NCBI GenBank assembly: GCA_035935775.1
Contig: DASYWT010000495.1
Span: forward strand, 1 to 14,812
DNA length: 14,812 nt
Reading direction: 5' to 3'
Origin: JAICWP01 sp035935775
Lineage (GTDB): Bacteria > Acidobacteriota > Terriglobia > Terriglobales > Acidobacteriaceae
Position numbers and translations under genes: made by a program. The notes below the pieces were generated by a model that saw nothing but the letters and a program-made list of their open reading frames with translations, was not told the origin of the DNA and did no database searches. Below are positions 1-7,593 of this stretch, piece by piece. Numbering within the stretch: position 1 is the first letter of the stretch; the number at the start of each line of letters is the position of its first letter.

Positions 1-1713
1 TGGAGTGCCGAGGGTGGCAAAGTAGTCGGGGCCCACTTCGTTGCGCCAGACGTGCATGTCTTCGCCTTCGCGGGCGGTATAGCCCTGGATGGTGACGTCA
101 GAGCCCCACTCGTCGTTGGCGAGGATGGGGATGGTGGCAGCGCTTACCGAACTGACCCCCGGGGTGGCGGCAATGGCCTGGCGCAAACGGTCCACAAAAG
201 CCAGAGCCCGCTGCGGGGAATAGCGGTTGAGCTGGGGGGCGATGGTGAATTGGATGACGTGATCGGTGCGCACGCCCAGGTTGATGTTCCGCAGGTTGAG
301 CAGGCTGCGGGTGAAGAGGCCGGCGGCGATCAGCAAAACCGCGGTGAGGGCCACCTGGCCAACGATGAGTGCTTTGCGCAGACGCACGCTGGAGATGCGG
401 TGGGAAACGCTGGCGCCCAGGTCTTTGAGAGTGCTCTGGAGATCGGCGCTGGCAGCGCGCAGAGCGGGCAGGAGGCCGAACAGAACCGCGGTGGAAAGAG
501 AAATCGCAACGGCGAAGGCGAGGATACGGCCGTCGAGGCGCTTTTCCAATCCTAAAACGCCGATGCTCTCCTGCATGGATTGCACCAGAAAGCCGAGGGT
601 CCAGACAGCCAAGAGCACACCGGCGGCGCCGCCGAGGATGGCGAGGAGAAGGTTTTCTGTGAAGAGCTGGCGAACCAGTCGCCAGCGGGCAGCGCCCACG
701 GCCAGGCGCACGGCGATTTCACGCTGGCGGGCCTCGCCCCGAGCCACCAGCAGGCTGGCCAGGTTGGCACAGGCGATGAGCAGCACCAGGCCGACCATGA
801 CAGCCAGGAAGATGAGCGGCTGGCGGGCGTCGGCTTGCAGAACCTGGCGGCCGGTGGCGCCGGCTTCCAGCAGCAGAGGCCGGTCCAGGAACTGGCGTTT
901 GGTCGCCTCGGAAAGCTTCATAAGCGGCACTTCTGCCAACAGCAGCGAATGGTACAGAGGCTGAAGAGCAACCTGGGTGCGTTCGCGGGTGGCGTCCGGT
1001 TGCAGACGGCCGAGGATGGCAATCCAGTTATCCTTCGGATCTTCCAGGCCGTTCCAGTTCGCGGTCATCTGCGACTTCATGGTGATGGGGATGAAGATGT
1101 CGGGCAGTTGGCCGATCTGCACGCCCGTGAAGCCGGCGCGGGCCACGCCGACGACCGTGAGCACGGTGCCGTTCACGGTCAACTGCTTGTTGAGGACGGC
1201 GGGGTCGCGGCCGAAGCGTCGAGCCCAGTACCCGTAGCTGAGCACGGCTACGGGATTGGCGCCGGGAGCGGTTTCGTCCTGCAGAGAAAAGACGCGGCCG
1301 AGGGCGGGGGGAACGCCCAATACCTCGAAGTAGTTGCCGGAAACCAGTTCACCGCTGGCGCGCTCGGTGCTGCCCTGGCCGGCGACGTTCAAAGGCACGG
1401 CAAAACGAGCGAGCAGGCCGGAGAAGACATGGCTCTGAGCACGCAGGTCCTTATAGAGGGGATAAGAAAACGAGGTGGCAGAGTCGCTGTCGCTGGAGGT
1501 GTGGCCGGGTTTCTCGCCTGGCGAGCGCAGGATGACCAACTGTTCGGGTTTTTGCACCGGCAATTCCCGCAGCAGGACCTGGTCGGTGAGGGAAAAGATG
1601 GCGGTGTTAGCGCCGATTCCCAGGGCCAGCATGAGCACGGCAACCACGGTGAAGGCGGGGGACTTCAGCAGCATGCGAGCCCCGTAACGAACATCCTGCA
1701 GCAAGGTGTCCAT
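1..1713 (-). CDS. ADOP-type MacB/FtsX ABC transporter permease (3' end outside window)
   Basis: Reading the minus strand from 1713 gives 571 uninterrupted codons to the window edge. The start MDTLLQDVRYGARMLLK followed by a hydrophobic stretch and ALGIGANTAIFSL (about residues 28-41) is the hallmark of the acidobacterial ADOP permeases. A periplasmic MacB-like domain spans about 45-290. The FtsX core begins near 300 with a membrane segment, then LIACANLASLLVARGEARQR (312-331) and further membrane segments at about 352-371, 396-415 and 450-467. A second periplasmic domain starts near 475. Family members are roughly 800 residues, so about 230 C-terminal residues are probably missing. The ATG is preceded by GGGAG with a 5-nt spacer. 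These proteins resemble the permease half of MacB and act in the inner membrane, but usually have no adjacent ATPase. Substrate unknown. Confidence 0.95.
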   Translation of the reverse strand, partial: MDTLLQDVRYGARMLLKSPAFTVVAVLMLALGIGANTAIFSLTDQVLLRELPVQKPEQLVILRSPGEKPGHTSSDSDSATSFSYPLYKDLRAQSHVFSGLLARFAVPLNVAGQGSTERASGELVSGNYFEVLGVPPALGRVFSLQDETAPGANPVAVLSYGYWARRFGRDPAVLNKQLTVNGTVLTVVGVARAGFTGVQIGQLPDIFIPITMKSQMTANWNGLEDPKDNWIAILGRLQPDATRERTQVALQPLYHSLLLAEVPLMKLSEATKRQFLDRPLLLEAGATGRQVLQADARQPLIFLAVMVGLVLLIACANLASLLVARGEARQREIAVRLAVGAARWRLVRQLFTENLLLAILGGAAGVLLAVWTLGFLVQSMQESIGVLGLEKRLDGRILAFAVAISLSTAVLFGLLPALRAASADLQSTLKDLGASVSHRISSVRLRKALIVGQVALTAVLLIAAGLFTRSLLNLRNINLGVRTDHVIQFTIAPQLNRYSPQRALAFVDRLRQAIAATPGVSSVSAATIPILANDEWGSDVTIQGYTAREGEDMHVWRNEVGPDYFATLGTP

Positions 1714-1926
1714 GATCGCTCCCGGTGGAGAATGCGGATAGCTACACTGAGCCCTTTGCTTCGGTAGCACATCGGCTGCCGACATGAGGAAGCTAAATGG
1801 CTGGTTCTAAAGGGGCGACCAGGAAGCGCAGCCGAATGGTTCAGCCGCTGTGTGCGCTTGTGGGACGGCACAGTCCGGAAACGAACAGTCAGGTGCAGCG
1901 CCTGCCCCGGCCGGAAGAGGCGCTAT

Positions 1927-2412
1927 ATGATGGTTGCGATGACGAAGCGCGGACGCAATTCATCTCCCTTGCCAGTAGAGGACGGGCTGTTCGCCGCGAA
2001 ACAGCGAAAACGCGTCCCACATGATTTCGTACTGGATGCGCTGTCTCCGGTCTCGCCAAGGACGAATCCCATGTTCGGGTGCCTCGCGGTTTATGTTGAC
2101 GAGAAGATTGTGCTGGTGCTGCGGGACAAGCGCGAGAAGACGGCGGACAACGGCGTGTGGCTGGCAACTACCGAGGAGCACCACGAGAGCCTGCGGGGCG
2201 AGTTTCCCAGCATGCGCTCCATCGGAGTGCTGGGAAAGAAGGTAACGGGGTGGCAGGTGTTGCCGGCGGAGGCGGCGGATTTTGAGCAAGCGGCGCTGCG
2301 CGCCTGCGAGTTGATTCTGGCCGGCGATCCGCGGATCGGGAAGATACCGGGAGCGCGGAAAACAAGACCTCGGCGGAACAAGAGCGCAACCAAGGCAAGG
2401 AAGAGATCGTAA
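1927..2412 (+). CDS. TfoX N-terminal-like hypothetical protein with basic tail
   Basis: A 161-residue protein. The core, about residues 34-140, has the arrangement LSPVSPRTNPMFGCLAVYVD (39-58), then a strand KIVLVLRD, then GVWLAT and a C-terminal helix with RACELILAGDPRIGKIP. The R-x3-MFG-x-AVY pattern resembles the N-terminal domain of TfoX/Sxy-family proteins; this is a motif resemblance, not a proven family call. Residues 142-161 are very rich in Lys/Arg, which suggests nucleic-acid contact or a flexible tail. The ATG at 1927 follows GGAAGAGG (1913-1920) with a 6-nt spacer, so I prefer it to the in-frame ATG at 1852, which has no comparable site. Another ATG at 1930 is adjacent. It is divergent from the ADOP gene and 91 bp ahead of the kinase gene. 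Cellular role not known. Confidence 0.75.
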   Translation: MMVAMTKRGRNSSPLPVEDGLFAAKQRKRVPHDFVLDALSPVSPRTNPMFGCLAVYVDEKIVLVLRDKREKTADNGVWLATTEEHHESLRGEFPSMRSIGVLGKKVTGWQVLPAEAADFEQAALRACELILAGDPRIGKIPGARKTRPRRNKSATKARKRS

Positions 2413-2457
2413 GTTTACGGGCGACGGTTTGTTGCGCGCGGATTGTGGGCGCGCGCG

Positions 2458-2486
2458 TTGACGCAGTTTCTTTCCCCAATTAGCCT
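2458..2486 (+). promoter_or_regulatory. possible sigma70-type promoter for the kinase gene
   Basis: TTGACG (2458-2463), 17-nt spacer, TAGCCT (2481-2486). The -35 is good and the -10 is weak. If real, the transcript would start only about 10 nt before the GTG. An inverted GCGCGC pair (about 2434-2455) lies just before it and could end the upstream transcript, but there is no T-run. Confidence 0.25.
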
Positions 2487-2503
2487 ACATCCGGAGAGCA
2501 AAG

Positions 2504-4606
2504 GTGATCGGCGAATTAATCAGCCACTACCGTATCGTCTCGAAAATCGGGGAGGGCGGAATGGGAGTTGTCTACCGCGCCCACGACGAAGTTCTGGAAC
2601 GAGACGTTGCTTTGAAGCTGGTGGCCGAAGGCGCGGCTGACAAATTGTCGCGCGAGCACCTGCTGCACGAGGCGCGCGCGGCTTCCGCGCTGAGCCATCC
2701 CAACATCTGCACCATCCATGAAGTGGGCGAGTTCAACGATGAGCTCTACATGGTAATGGAGCTGGTGGAGGGCAAATCCTTAAGAGAGCTGATCGGGTCC
2801 GAGGGGCTGGCGGTAGAAACGGTGATGCGTTATGGGGCGCAGATTGCGGCCGCGCTGGCGCACGCGCACAGCCGCAACATTGTGCATCACGACCTGAAGA
2901 GCGCCAACATCCTGGTTACACCGCAGGGCCTGGTTAAGGTTCTGGATTTCGGACTGGCCCGGCGGTTGCCCAAGCTGGCCGATGAAGTGGCTACGGTCAG
3001 CGTGGCGCCAGCCCAAATCTCCGGCACCGTGATGGGTACGCTCTTCTACATGGCGCCGGAAGTGCTGCGCGGGCAGCCCGGCGATTACCGCAGCGACCTG
3101 TGGGCGCTGGGCGCGGTGATTTATGAAGCCGTGTCGGGGCAGCTGCCTTTTCGAGGGACGACGGGCATCACGGTGGGCTCTGCCATCCTGCACGAGCCGC
3201 CCTCGCCGCTGCCGGAGCGCATACCACCGGGACTGCGGGCTATCGTTCAGCGCTGCCTGGCCAAGGAGCCGGCGCAGCGCTACCAGCAGGCGGCAGAGGT
3301 GGAGGCGGCCCTGGAGGCGGTGCAGTCTGCCTCGGTGGCAGTGGCTTCGCAGCCTGAGCAGCGCGGACCGCTGACCACCCTGCATCGCGGCATCCGCCAC
3401 CTGCGGGTGAAGAATGGCGATGTACTGCTGATGGTGGGGACCATCAAGGGAGCGTTCCTGCTGCGGTCGAACCGGGAGCGGCGGCGCTGGGATGTGGCCG
3501 GACCCTATTTTCATGGGCAAGCCATTTACACTTTCGCTTACGACGACCGAAGCGGACGGCACCGGCTGTGGGCGGCGACGCACAACTATTGGGGCACCTA
3601 CCTGCGGTCGAGCGATGATTTCGGCAAGGTGTGGACCAATCCCGCAGAGGCGAACCTGAAATTTCCCGCGGAAACGGGCGCGGTGCTGAACAACATCTGG
3701 CAGATTTGCCTGGGACGACCGGAAGAGCCGGATGTGATGTACTGCGGGGTGGAGCCGGCGGCGCTGTTTGAATCGCGCGATGCGGGGGAAACGTGGTCGC
3801 TGGTGCGCGGTTTGTTTGACCATCCGCATCGGCCGCGATGGGTGCCGGGAAACGGCGGGCTTACGCTGCACACCATCGCGCTGGTCCCTTCCAGCAAGGA
3901 CCGCATGTACGTGGGCATTTCGGCGGGCGGGGTTTACCGGACCGACGACGGCGGACAAAACTGGCGGGCGCTGAACCGGGGCATCCGGGTGGTGTACCAG
4001 CCGGACAAATATCCTGAGTTCGGTCAATGCGTGCACAAATTCGTGATGCACCCGGGCAAGCCGGAGCGGCTGTTTCTGCAGAATCATTGGGGCCTGTATC
4101 GTTCTGAGGATGGAGCGGAAAGCTGGCAGGACGTGGCCAATGGTGTGCCCTCGGACTTCGGCTTCGCCATGGTGATGCATCCGCACAATCCCGACTGCGT
4201 GTATATCCTGCCGGTGGAGTCGGATGAGTTCCGCTGCGCGCCGGAAGGACGGGTCCGCGTCTATCGCACGCGCAATGCGGGAGCCACCTGGGAACCGCTG
4301 ATGCGGGGGCTGCCGCAGAAGGGAGCGTACGAAACCGTGCTGCGCGACGCCATGACAGCGGACACGCTCGATCCGCACGGTTTATATTTCGGAACGCGAA
4401 GCGGGCAGCTTTACGGTTCCACCGATGAGGGGAAGACCTGGAAGAAACTTCTGGAAGGACTGCCGGCGGTGGTGTGCGTGAAAAGCGCGGTGATCGGCGA
4501 ACCGCGGGCGGCGCGAAGGTCCAGGACGAGCAGGGCGGCAGCCCGCTCCTCGGGAACGAAACGCGCCCCCGCGAGCGGCAAGAAAAGGCAGACAAAGCGA
4601 CGGTGA
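2504..4606 (+). CDS. Ser/Thr protein kinase fused to a BNR/Asp-box beta-propeller
   Basis: A 700-residue protein with a GTG start and GGAGAG 5 nt upstream. Kinase domain, residues 9-270: glycine loop GEGGMG (16-21), ATP lysine K38, helix-C glutamate E56, catalytic loop HHDLKSAN (128-135) with D130 and N135, DFG (148-150) and APE (184-186). All catalytic residues are present, but the usual HRD arginine is His129. Residues 306-665 form a second domain with six Asp boxes (S/R-x-D-x-G-x-T-W type) at about 369, 423, 479, 533, 588 and 638, typical of sialidase/BNR/Vps10-like propellers. The tail 666-700 is Arg/Lys/Ser rich. No membrane segment separates kinase and propeller, so both halves should be cytoplasmic, unlike the common PknB layout with an outside sensor. 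Its stop overlaps the next start, indicating translational coupling. The propeller ligand and kinase substrate are unknown; sialidase activity is unlikely to be implied by Asp boxes alone. Confidence 0.93.
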   Translation: MIGELISHYRIVSKIGEGGMGVVYRAHDEVLERDVALKLVAEGAADKLSREHLLHEARAASALSHPNICTIHEVGEFNDELYMVMELVEGKSLRELIGSEGLAVETVMRYGAQIAAALAHAHSRNIVHHDLKSANILVTPQGLVKVLDFGLARRLPKLADEVATVSVAPAQISGTVMGTLFYMAPEVLRGQPGDYRSDLWALGAVIYEAVSGQLPFRGTTGITVGSAILHEPPSPLPERIPPGLRAIVQRCLAKEPAQRYQQAAEVEAALEAVQSASVAVASQPEQRGPLTTLHRGIRHLRVKNGDVLLMVGTIKGAFLLRSNRERRRWDVAGPYFHGQAIYTFAYDDRSGRHRLWAATHNYWGTYLRSSDDFGKVWTNPAEANLKFPAETGAVLNNIWQICLGRPEEPDVMYCGVEPAALFESRDAGETWSLVRGLFDHPHRPRWVPGNGGLTLHTIALVPSSKDRMYVGISAGGVYRTDDGGQNWRALNRGIRVVYQPDKYPEFGQCVHKFVMHPGKPERLFLQNHWGLYRSEDGAESWQDVANGVPSDFGFAMVMHPHNPDCVYILPVESDEFRCAPEGRVRVYRTRNAGATWEPLMRGLPQKGAYETVLRDAMTADTLDPHGLYFGTRSGQLYGSTDEGKTWKKLLEGLPAVVCVKSAVIGEPRAARRSRTSRAAARSSGTKRAPASGKKRQTKRR

Positions 4607-5286
4607 TTACGTTTCACATTCCGGGGCCGTTGCGGACTTTCAGCGGTGGCCGCAGTGAGGTGACGTTTGCAACGGCAGGAACCACGGTGGCGGACGCGCT
4701 GCAGGCGCTATGGGCGGCCTGTCCGGGCATGCAGGACCGCGTGGTTACCGAGCAGGGTCAGGTGCGGGAGCACATCAATATCTTTGTGGGGAAAGAAAAC
4801 ATTCGCTATACAGGCGGGCTGGCCACGCAAGTTTCCGCGAAAGCCGAGATCTCGATTGTGCCGGCCATCAGCGGGGGGAAGACAGCGGAAAATCCAGAAC
4901 CCCGGGGCACGGCGCAGAATGCGAAGGCGGGTTGGAATTCGTTTGCCAATGTTGCAGGGAAGAAATACCTGAGCCTGGCCAGCTTCCGCAGGAATGGGCA
5001 GCCCGTGCGGACGCCGCTGTGGTTCGCGGCGCAGAACGGAAAGCTCTACTGCATGACGCGCGACGATTCCTGGAAATACAAGCGCATTCGTAGTAACCCC
5101 CGCGTGCTGGTGGCGCCCTGCACGATACGCGGACGCATCACAGGGCCAGATGTAGAAGGACGGGCGCGGATTCTTGAGCCGTGGGAATTTCCGCCAGCCC
5201 GGCGCGCTTTGGAGCGCAAGTATTGGCTGATGCGCCTGCCGTTCTGGAGCAAGCACAATATTTTTCTGGAGATCACGGCAGAGTAA
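4603..5286 (+). CDS. MoaD/ThiS-like ubiquitin-fold domain fused to a PPOX split-barrel flavoprotein
   Basis: A 227-residue protein whose GTG start shares GTGA with the kinase stop. Residues 1-92 look like a MoaD/ThiS sulfur carrier: strand ITFHIPGPL, a VADALQALWAACPGM helix, the INIFVGKENIRYTGGLATQV hairpin, and SIVPAISGG ending in the diglycine G91-G92. Free MoaD ends at this Gly-Gly, but here the chain continues through a linker (93-115) into a second domain, about 116-227. The second domain has KYLSLASFRRNGQPVRTPLWF, LYCMTRDDSWKYKRIRSNPRV and a following CTIRGRITGPDVEGRARIL stretch. This matches the pyridoxamine-oxidase-like PPOX split barrel that binds FMN or F420, with a K-x-R/I-R-x-N-P region typical of those proteins. 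An upstream in-frame ATG at 4474 lies inside the kinase gene and is not credible. Reaction and partner are unknown; the coupling suggests joint function with the kinase-propeller protein. Confidence 0.85.
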   Translation: MITFHIPGPLRTFSGGRSEVTFATAGTTVADALQALWAACPGMQDRVVTEQGQVREHINIFVGKENIRYTGGLATQVSAKAEISIVPAISGGKTAENPEPRGTAQNAKAGWNSFANVAGKKYLSLASFRRNGQPVRTPLWFAAQNGKLYCMTRDDSWKYKRIRSNPRVLVAPCTIRGRITGPDVEGRARILEPWEFPPARRALERKYWLMRLPFWSKHNIFLEITAE

Positions 5287-5426
5287 GAAATCCTGTGTAC
5301 GGCGATGCAGGCCCATGCTAAGAACAGCGGCGCCGGCTCCAATTCGCCATCCACAAGCGCCAACCCGCCATCAATCCGCATAATCCGGACACAAGCAGCC
5401 CAAGCCAGCCCATGAGACGCGGCCCA

Positions 5427-6881
5427 CTACGGCGTGCAATCCACCAGCGGTGGCTGTGCCTGAATCACCGGCGTGTTAAGCGATGGCGAGTTATCAAAGT
5501 CGAACAGATCTTCGAGGGGGTTGGCGTATTGGTCGCGCTTGGTCAGGTGCAGTGGACCACCCTCGGAGGCAAGGAAGCGCTTCTCGATCAGGGCCAGGAG
5601 CGATGTGTGGTCTCCTACTGCATGGGATACATATTGGGGCTTGGAGAAGGGTGATACCGCGATCAAAGGAACGCGAACGCCCAGTTGATCGAAGGCGGCG
5701 CAACTTGCTGGAAAAGGGCCAACTGGATTCTGAGCCAGCGCTGGGCACAGCGCCTCAGCATCTTGCGGCGTGTTTTTGGTTGTGCTCTGGCCGGGGAATA
5801 CGCCGTCTGGAGTCCTGGCCTTGTTCTGCGTGGCCTGGGGCGGAGGGACGTGATCGTAGAACCCGCCATGCTCATCGTAAGTGATGAAGATAATGGTGTC
5901 TTTCCAGAACGGGCCGTTGCGAATCGCATTCACCACCTGAGAGACGAAGTACTGGCCGCGCTGAATGTCTGTAGGAGGATGCTCGTCATTTGCGGCGGCG
6001 GCGCTCACGCTGCCGAAATTCGGATCGATCAGCGAGACCTGCGGCAGGGAACCCCTGCCGGCTGCCTGAGAGTAGAAAACGGCAAGCGGCAGGTTGTGGG
6101 CATCGAAGGGCCGAAAACTGAGCGATTGCGCAAGGTCCTGATAGTAATCCGCCCAGCTCACACCATTCTTGTCCAACAGGTCAAAGATGGTTCCATTGGT
6201 CGGCTTAAATCCGCCAGTCGGCGGGCCGATGTTACTTACATGCCTGAACGAAGTCGCAGCCATCAGGTAGGCGCGGTTGGGGAAGGTGGGACCGAGCAGG
6301 GAGGAAAACTGGCGATCGCTGATGGCGAAGTGCTCTGCCAGGTAGTAGTAAAAGTTAAGATCGTCCTGGGTGTAATAGGAGATAGTCGAGTCCTCGAAAG
6401 AAGGCGTGCCTTGGTCGGGCTGTTCGGTCACATCGTTCTGCAGCACGAAGCCATCATTCAGCGGATTGATGAGTGCACTGTTTGGATTTGCGAAATTTAT
6501 TTCCCGGTGAGCACCCACCCAGGTGTGATCCAGGTCGGGAATCACACATCGGCTCGAGTTGTGAAAGGCCACAACGGTAGTGCCGTCGGCATCCTTATTG
6601 GAGTTGGCACAGTTCAGATTGCCTGAGCTGTCGAAGCTGCAGGTCAAGCCATCCACACAGCTATGGTCGTCGGAGGGGCAGGCGCCTTTTCCGTTGTGGT
6701 AGGGGCTGCCCGGAGCGTAGGCCAAAGCTCCGAGGTAGTTATCAAACGAGTGGTTCTCCTGCATGAGGATGACGATGTGCTTGACCTTGTTCAGATGGCT
6801 GTCTCCGCAGGCAAGACTGGTGGTGATGATCAGGAGCAGGATGCCAATGAGGGAAACGGTGTAGCGCGAGAACTGGAACAC
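5427..6881 (-). CDS. exported phosphoesterase, phospholipase C/AcpA acid phosphatase family
   Basis: A 484-residue protein with a GTG start preceded by GGAGG and a 6-nt spacer. Residues 1-24 form a signal peptide (hydrophobic core SLIGILLLIITTSLA). Cys25 directly follows, but SLAC is a poor lipobox, so lipidation is uncertain. Family motifs: HIVILMQENHSFDNYLG (35-51) with the metal-binding type E42/N43, LGPTFPNRAYLMA (196-208), DEHGGFYDHVPPP (336-348) and a late DHTS (424-427). These match the PF04185 phosphoesterase family, which hydrolyses phosphate mono- or diesters such as phospholipids in the periplasm or outside the cell. Which substrate is used cannot be read from the sequence. Seven further cysteines, including C68, C75, C81 and C91, could form disulfides. 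It lies downstream of the POTRA gene on the same strand but about 710 bp away, so it is probably transcribed on its own. Confidence 0.93.
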   Translation of the reverse strand: MFQFSRYTVSLIGILLLIITTSLACGDSHLNKVKHIVILMQENHSFDNYLGALAYAPGSPYHNGKGACPSDDHSCVDGLTCSFDSSGNLNCANSNKDADGTTVVAFHNSSRCVIPDLDHTWVGAHREINFANPNSALINPLNDGFVLQNDVTEQPDQGTPSFEDSTISYYTQDDLNFYYYLAEHFAISDRQFSSLLGPTFPNRAYLMAATSFRHVSNIGPPTGGFKPTNGTIFDLLDKNGVSWADYYQDLAQSLSFRPFDAHNLPLAVFYSQAAGRGSLPQVSLIDPNFGSVSAAAANDEHPPTDIQRGQYFVSQVVNAIRNGPFWKDTIIFITYDEHGGFYDHVPPPQATQNKARTPDGVFPGQSTTKNTPQDAEALCPALAQNPVGPFPASCAAFDQLGVRVPLIAVSPFSKPQYVSHAVGDHTSLLALIEKRFLASEGGPLHLTKRDQYANPLEDLFDFDNSPSLNTPVIQAQPPLVDCTP

Positions 6882-7277
6882 AACTCACCTCCACACTTTT
6901 GCCCCCTCGAGAGTTATGGCTTGAATGCGGCATCGAATCACAGGGAATCACCTGCATCATCGGGGGTCGCATTGGGAGATTATGCCGCATTGCACCGATT
7001 GACTGGTGGGAACAGGACTCCAGGTACATTACGAATTCTGTACCAGTTCCGAGGCAGATCGCAAATGTCAATGTACGGGAAGACGATTTATCGTCAATCA
7101 TTGTTGGTCGCTTACGTCAGCTTTAGCCATGTGCCGCCTCCAGCGTATGGCTCAAGCTTCGGAGGAAAAGCCCGAACAGATGTGGCCTGCACAAACAATC
7201 CGGGTACTAGGGCAAAAGGCCAGCCGATGACAAGCCACCCCTGAGCGATTATGCACCGTGTGCCAACTGGACGATAA

Positions 7278-7291
7278 GGCGATTTTTCGCC
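7278..7291. repeat. palindrome GGCGA-TTTT-TCGCC, copy 1
   Basis: A perfect 5-bp stem with a TTTT loop. A competing pairing, AACTGG (7265-7270) with CCAGTT (7290-7295), surrounds it. It is similar in sequence to the palindrome at 7426-7441. Confidence 0.5.
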
Positions 7292-7425
7292 AGTTATCTT
7301 CCTATCCAATTGCCCGCACGCCCAAGCTGCCTTAGCATTCTGAATATGGATGTTGAACAACTCGCAGACGAGTATGCCAGTAAAGGAACTGTACCGAGAA
7401 TAGTGCAAGCTGGTTGTTTACGATT

Positions 7426-7441
7426 TGGCGATTTTACGCCA
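7426..7441. repeat. palindrome TGGCG-ATTTTA-CGCCA, copy 2
   Basis: It shares the core GGCGATTTT(T/A)CGCCA and following TTA with the copy at 7278, about 148 bp away. Function unknown; operator, recombination site or degenerate element end are all possible. Confidence 0.45.
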
Positions 7442-7593
7442 TTTAGCGATACATTCTTTGAGGAACTCCCAGGTCCTCTCGTGGGGCTTGCGGGCTATTC
7501 ACATGTCGCACTGCATTAGAATGTGGCGAGCACAGCGGCAGTGAACCATGACTGCAATCTCATGGATGTTCGAACCTGCTTCGCCGCACAGTT

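Larger units (their letters stand above)
6882..7593. other. 712-bp gene-free, relatively AT-rich spacer
   Basis: Only short open frames with no recognisable motif or convincing ribosome site are present on either strand (for example 7112-7408 minus and 7310-7519 plus). The composition is visibly more AT-rich than the flanking genes. It holds the upstream region of the phosphoesterase gene and two similar palindromes listed separately. A decayed gene or mobile-element remnant is possible, but I cannot identify it. Confidence 0.6.

Noticed and set aside
580..1767. Long plus-strand open frame (395 codons)
   Set aside because: It is antisense to the ADOP permease, whose minus-strand frame is uninterrupted over the same stretch and has clear family motifs. 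The plus-strand translation is low-complexity and lacks any motif.
2780..4378. 532-codon minus-strand open frame
   Set aside because: It is antisense to the kinase-propeller gene and rich in His/Arg/Gln as expected from the reverse of high-GC coding DNA; no domain is visible.
2504..4606. Propeller domain as an active sialidase
   Set aside because: Six Asp boxes are structural and occur in many non-enzymatic propellers. I could not identify the sialidase arginine triad or catalytic Tyr/Glu with confidence.
5685..6626. 313-codon plus-strand open frame
   Set aside because: It is antisense to the phosphoesterase gene, which has signal peptide, motifs and ribosome site.
7112..7408. 98-codon minus-strand open frame in the AT-rich spacer
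   Set aside because: No ribosome site, no motif and no coherent composition; treated as chance.
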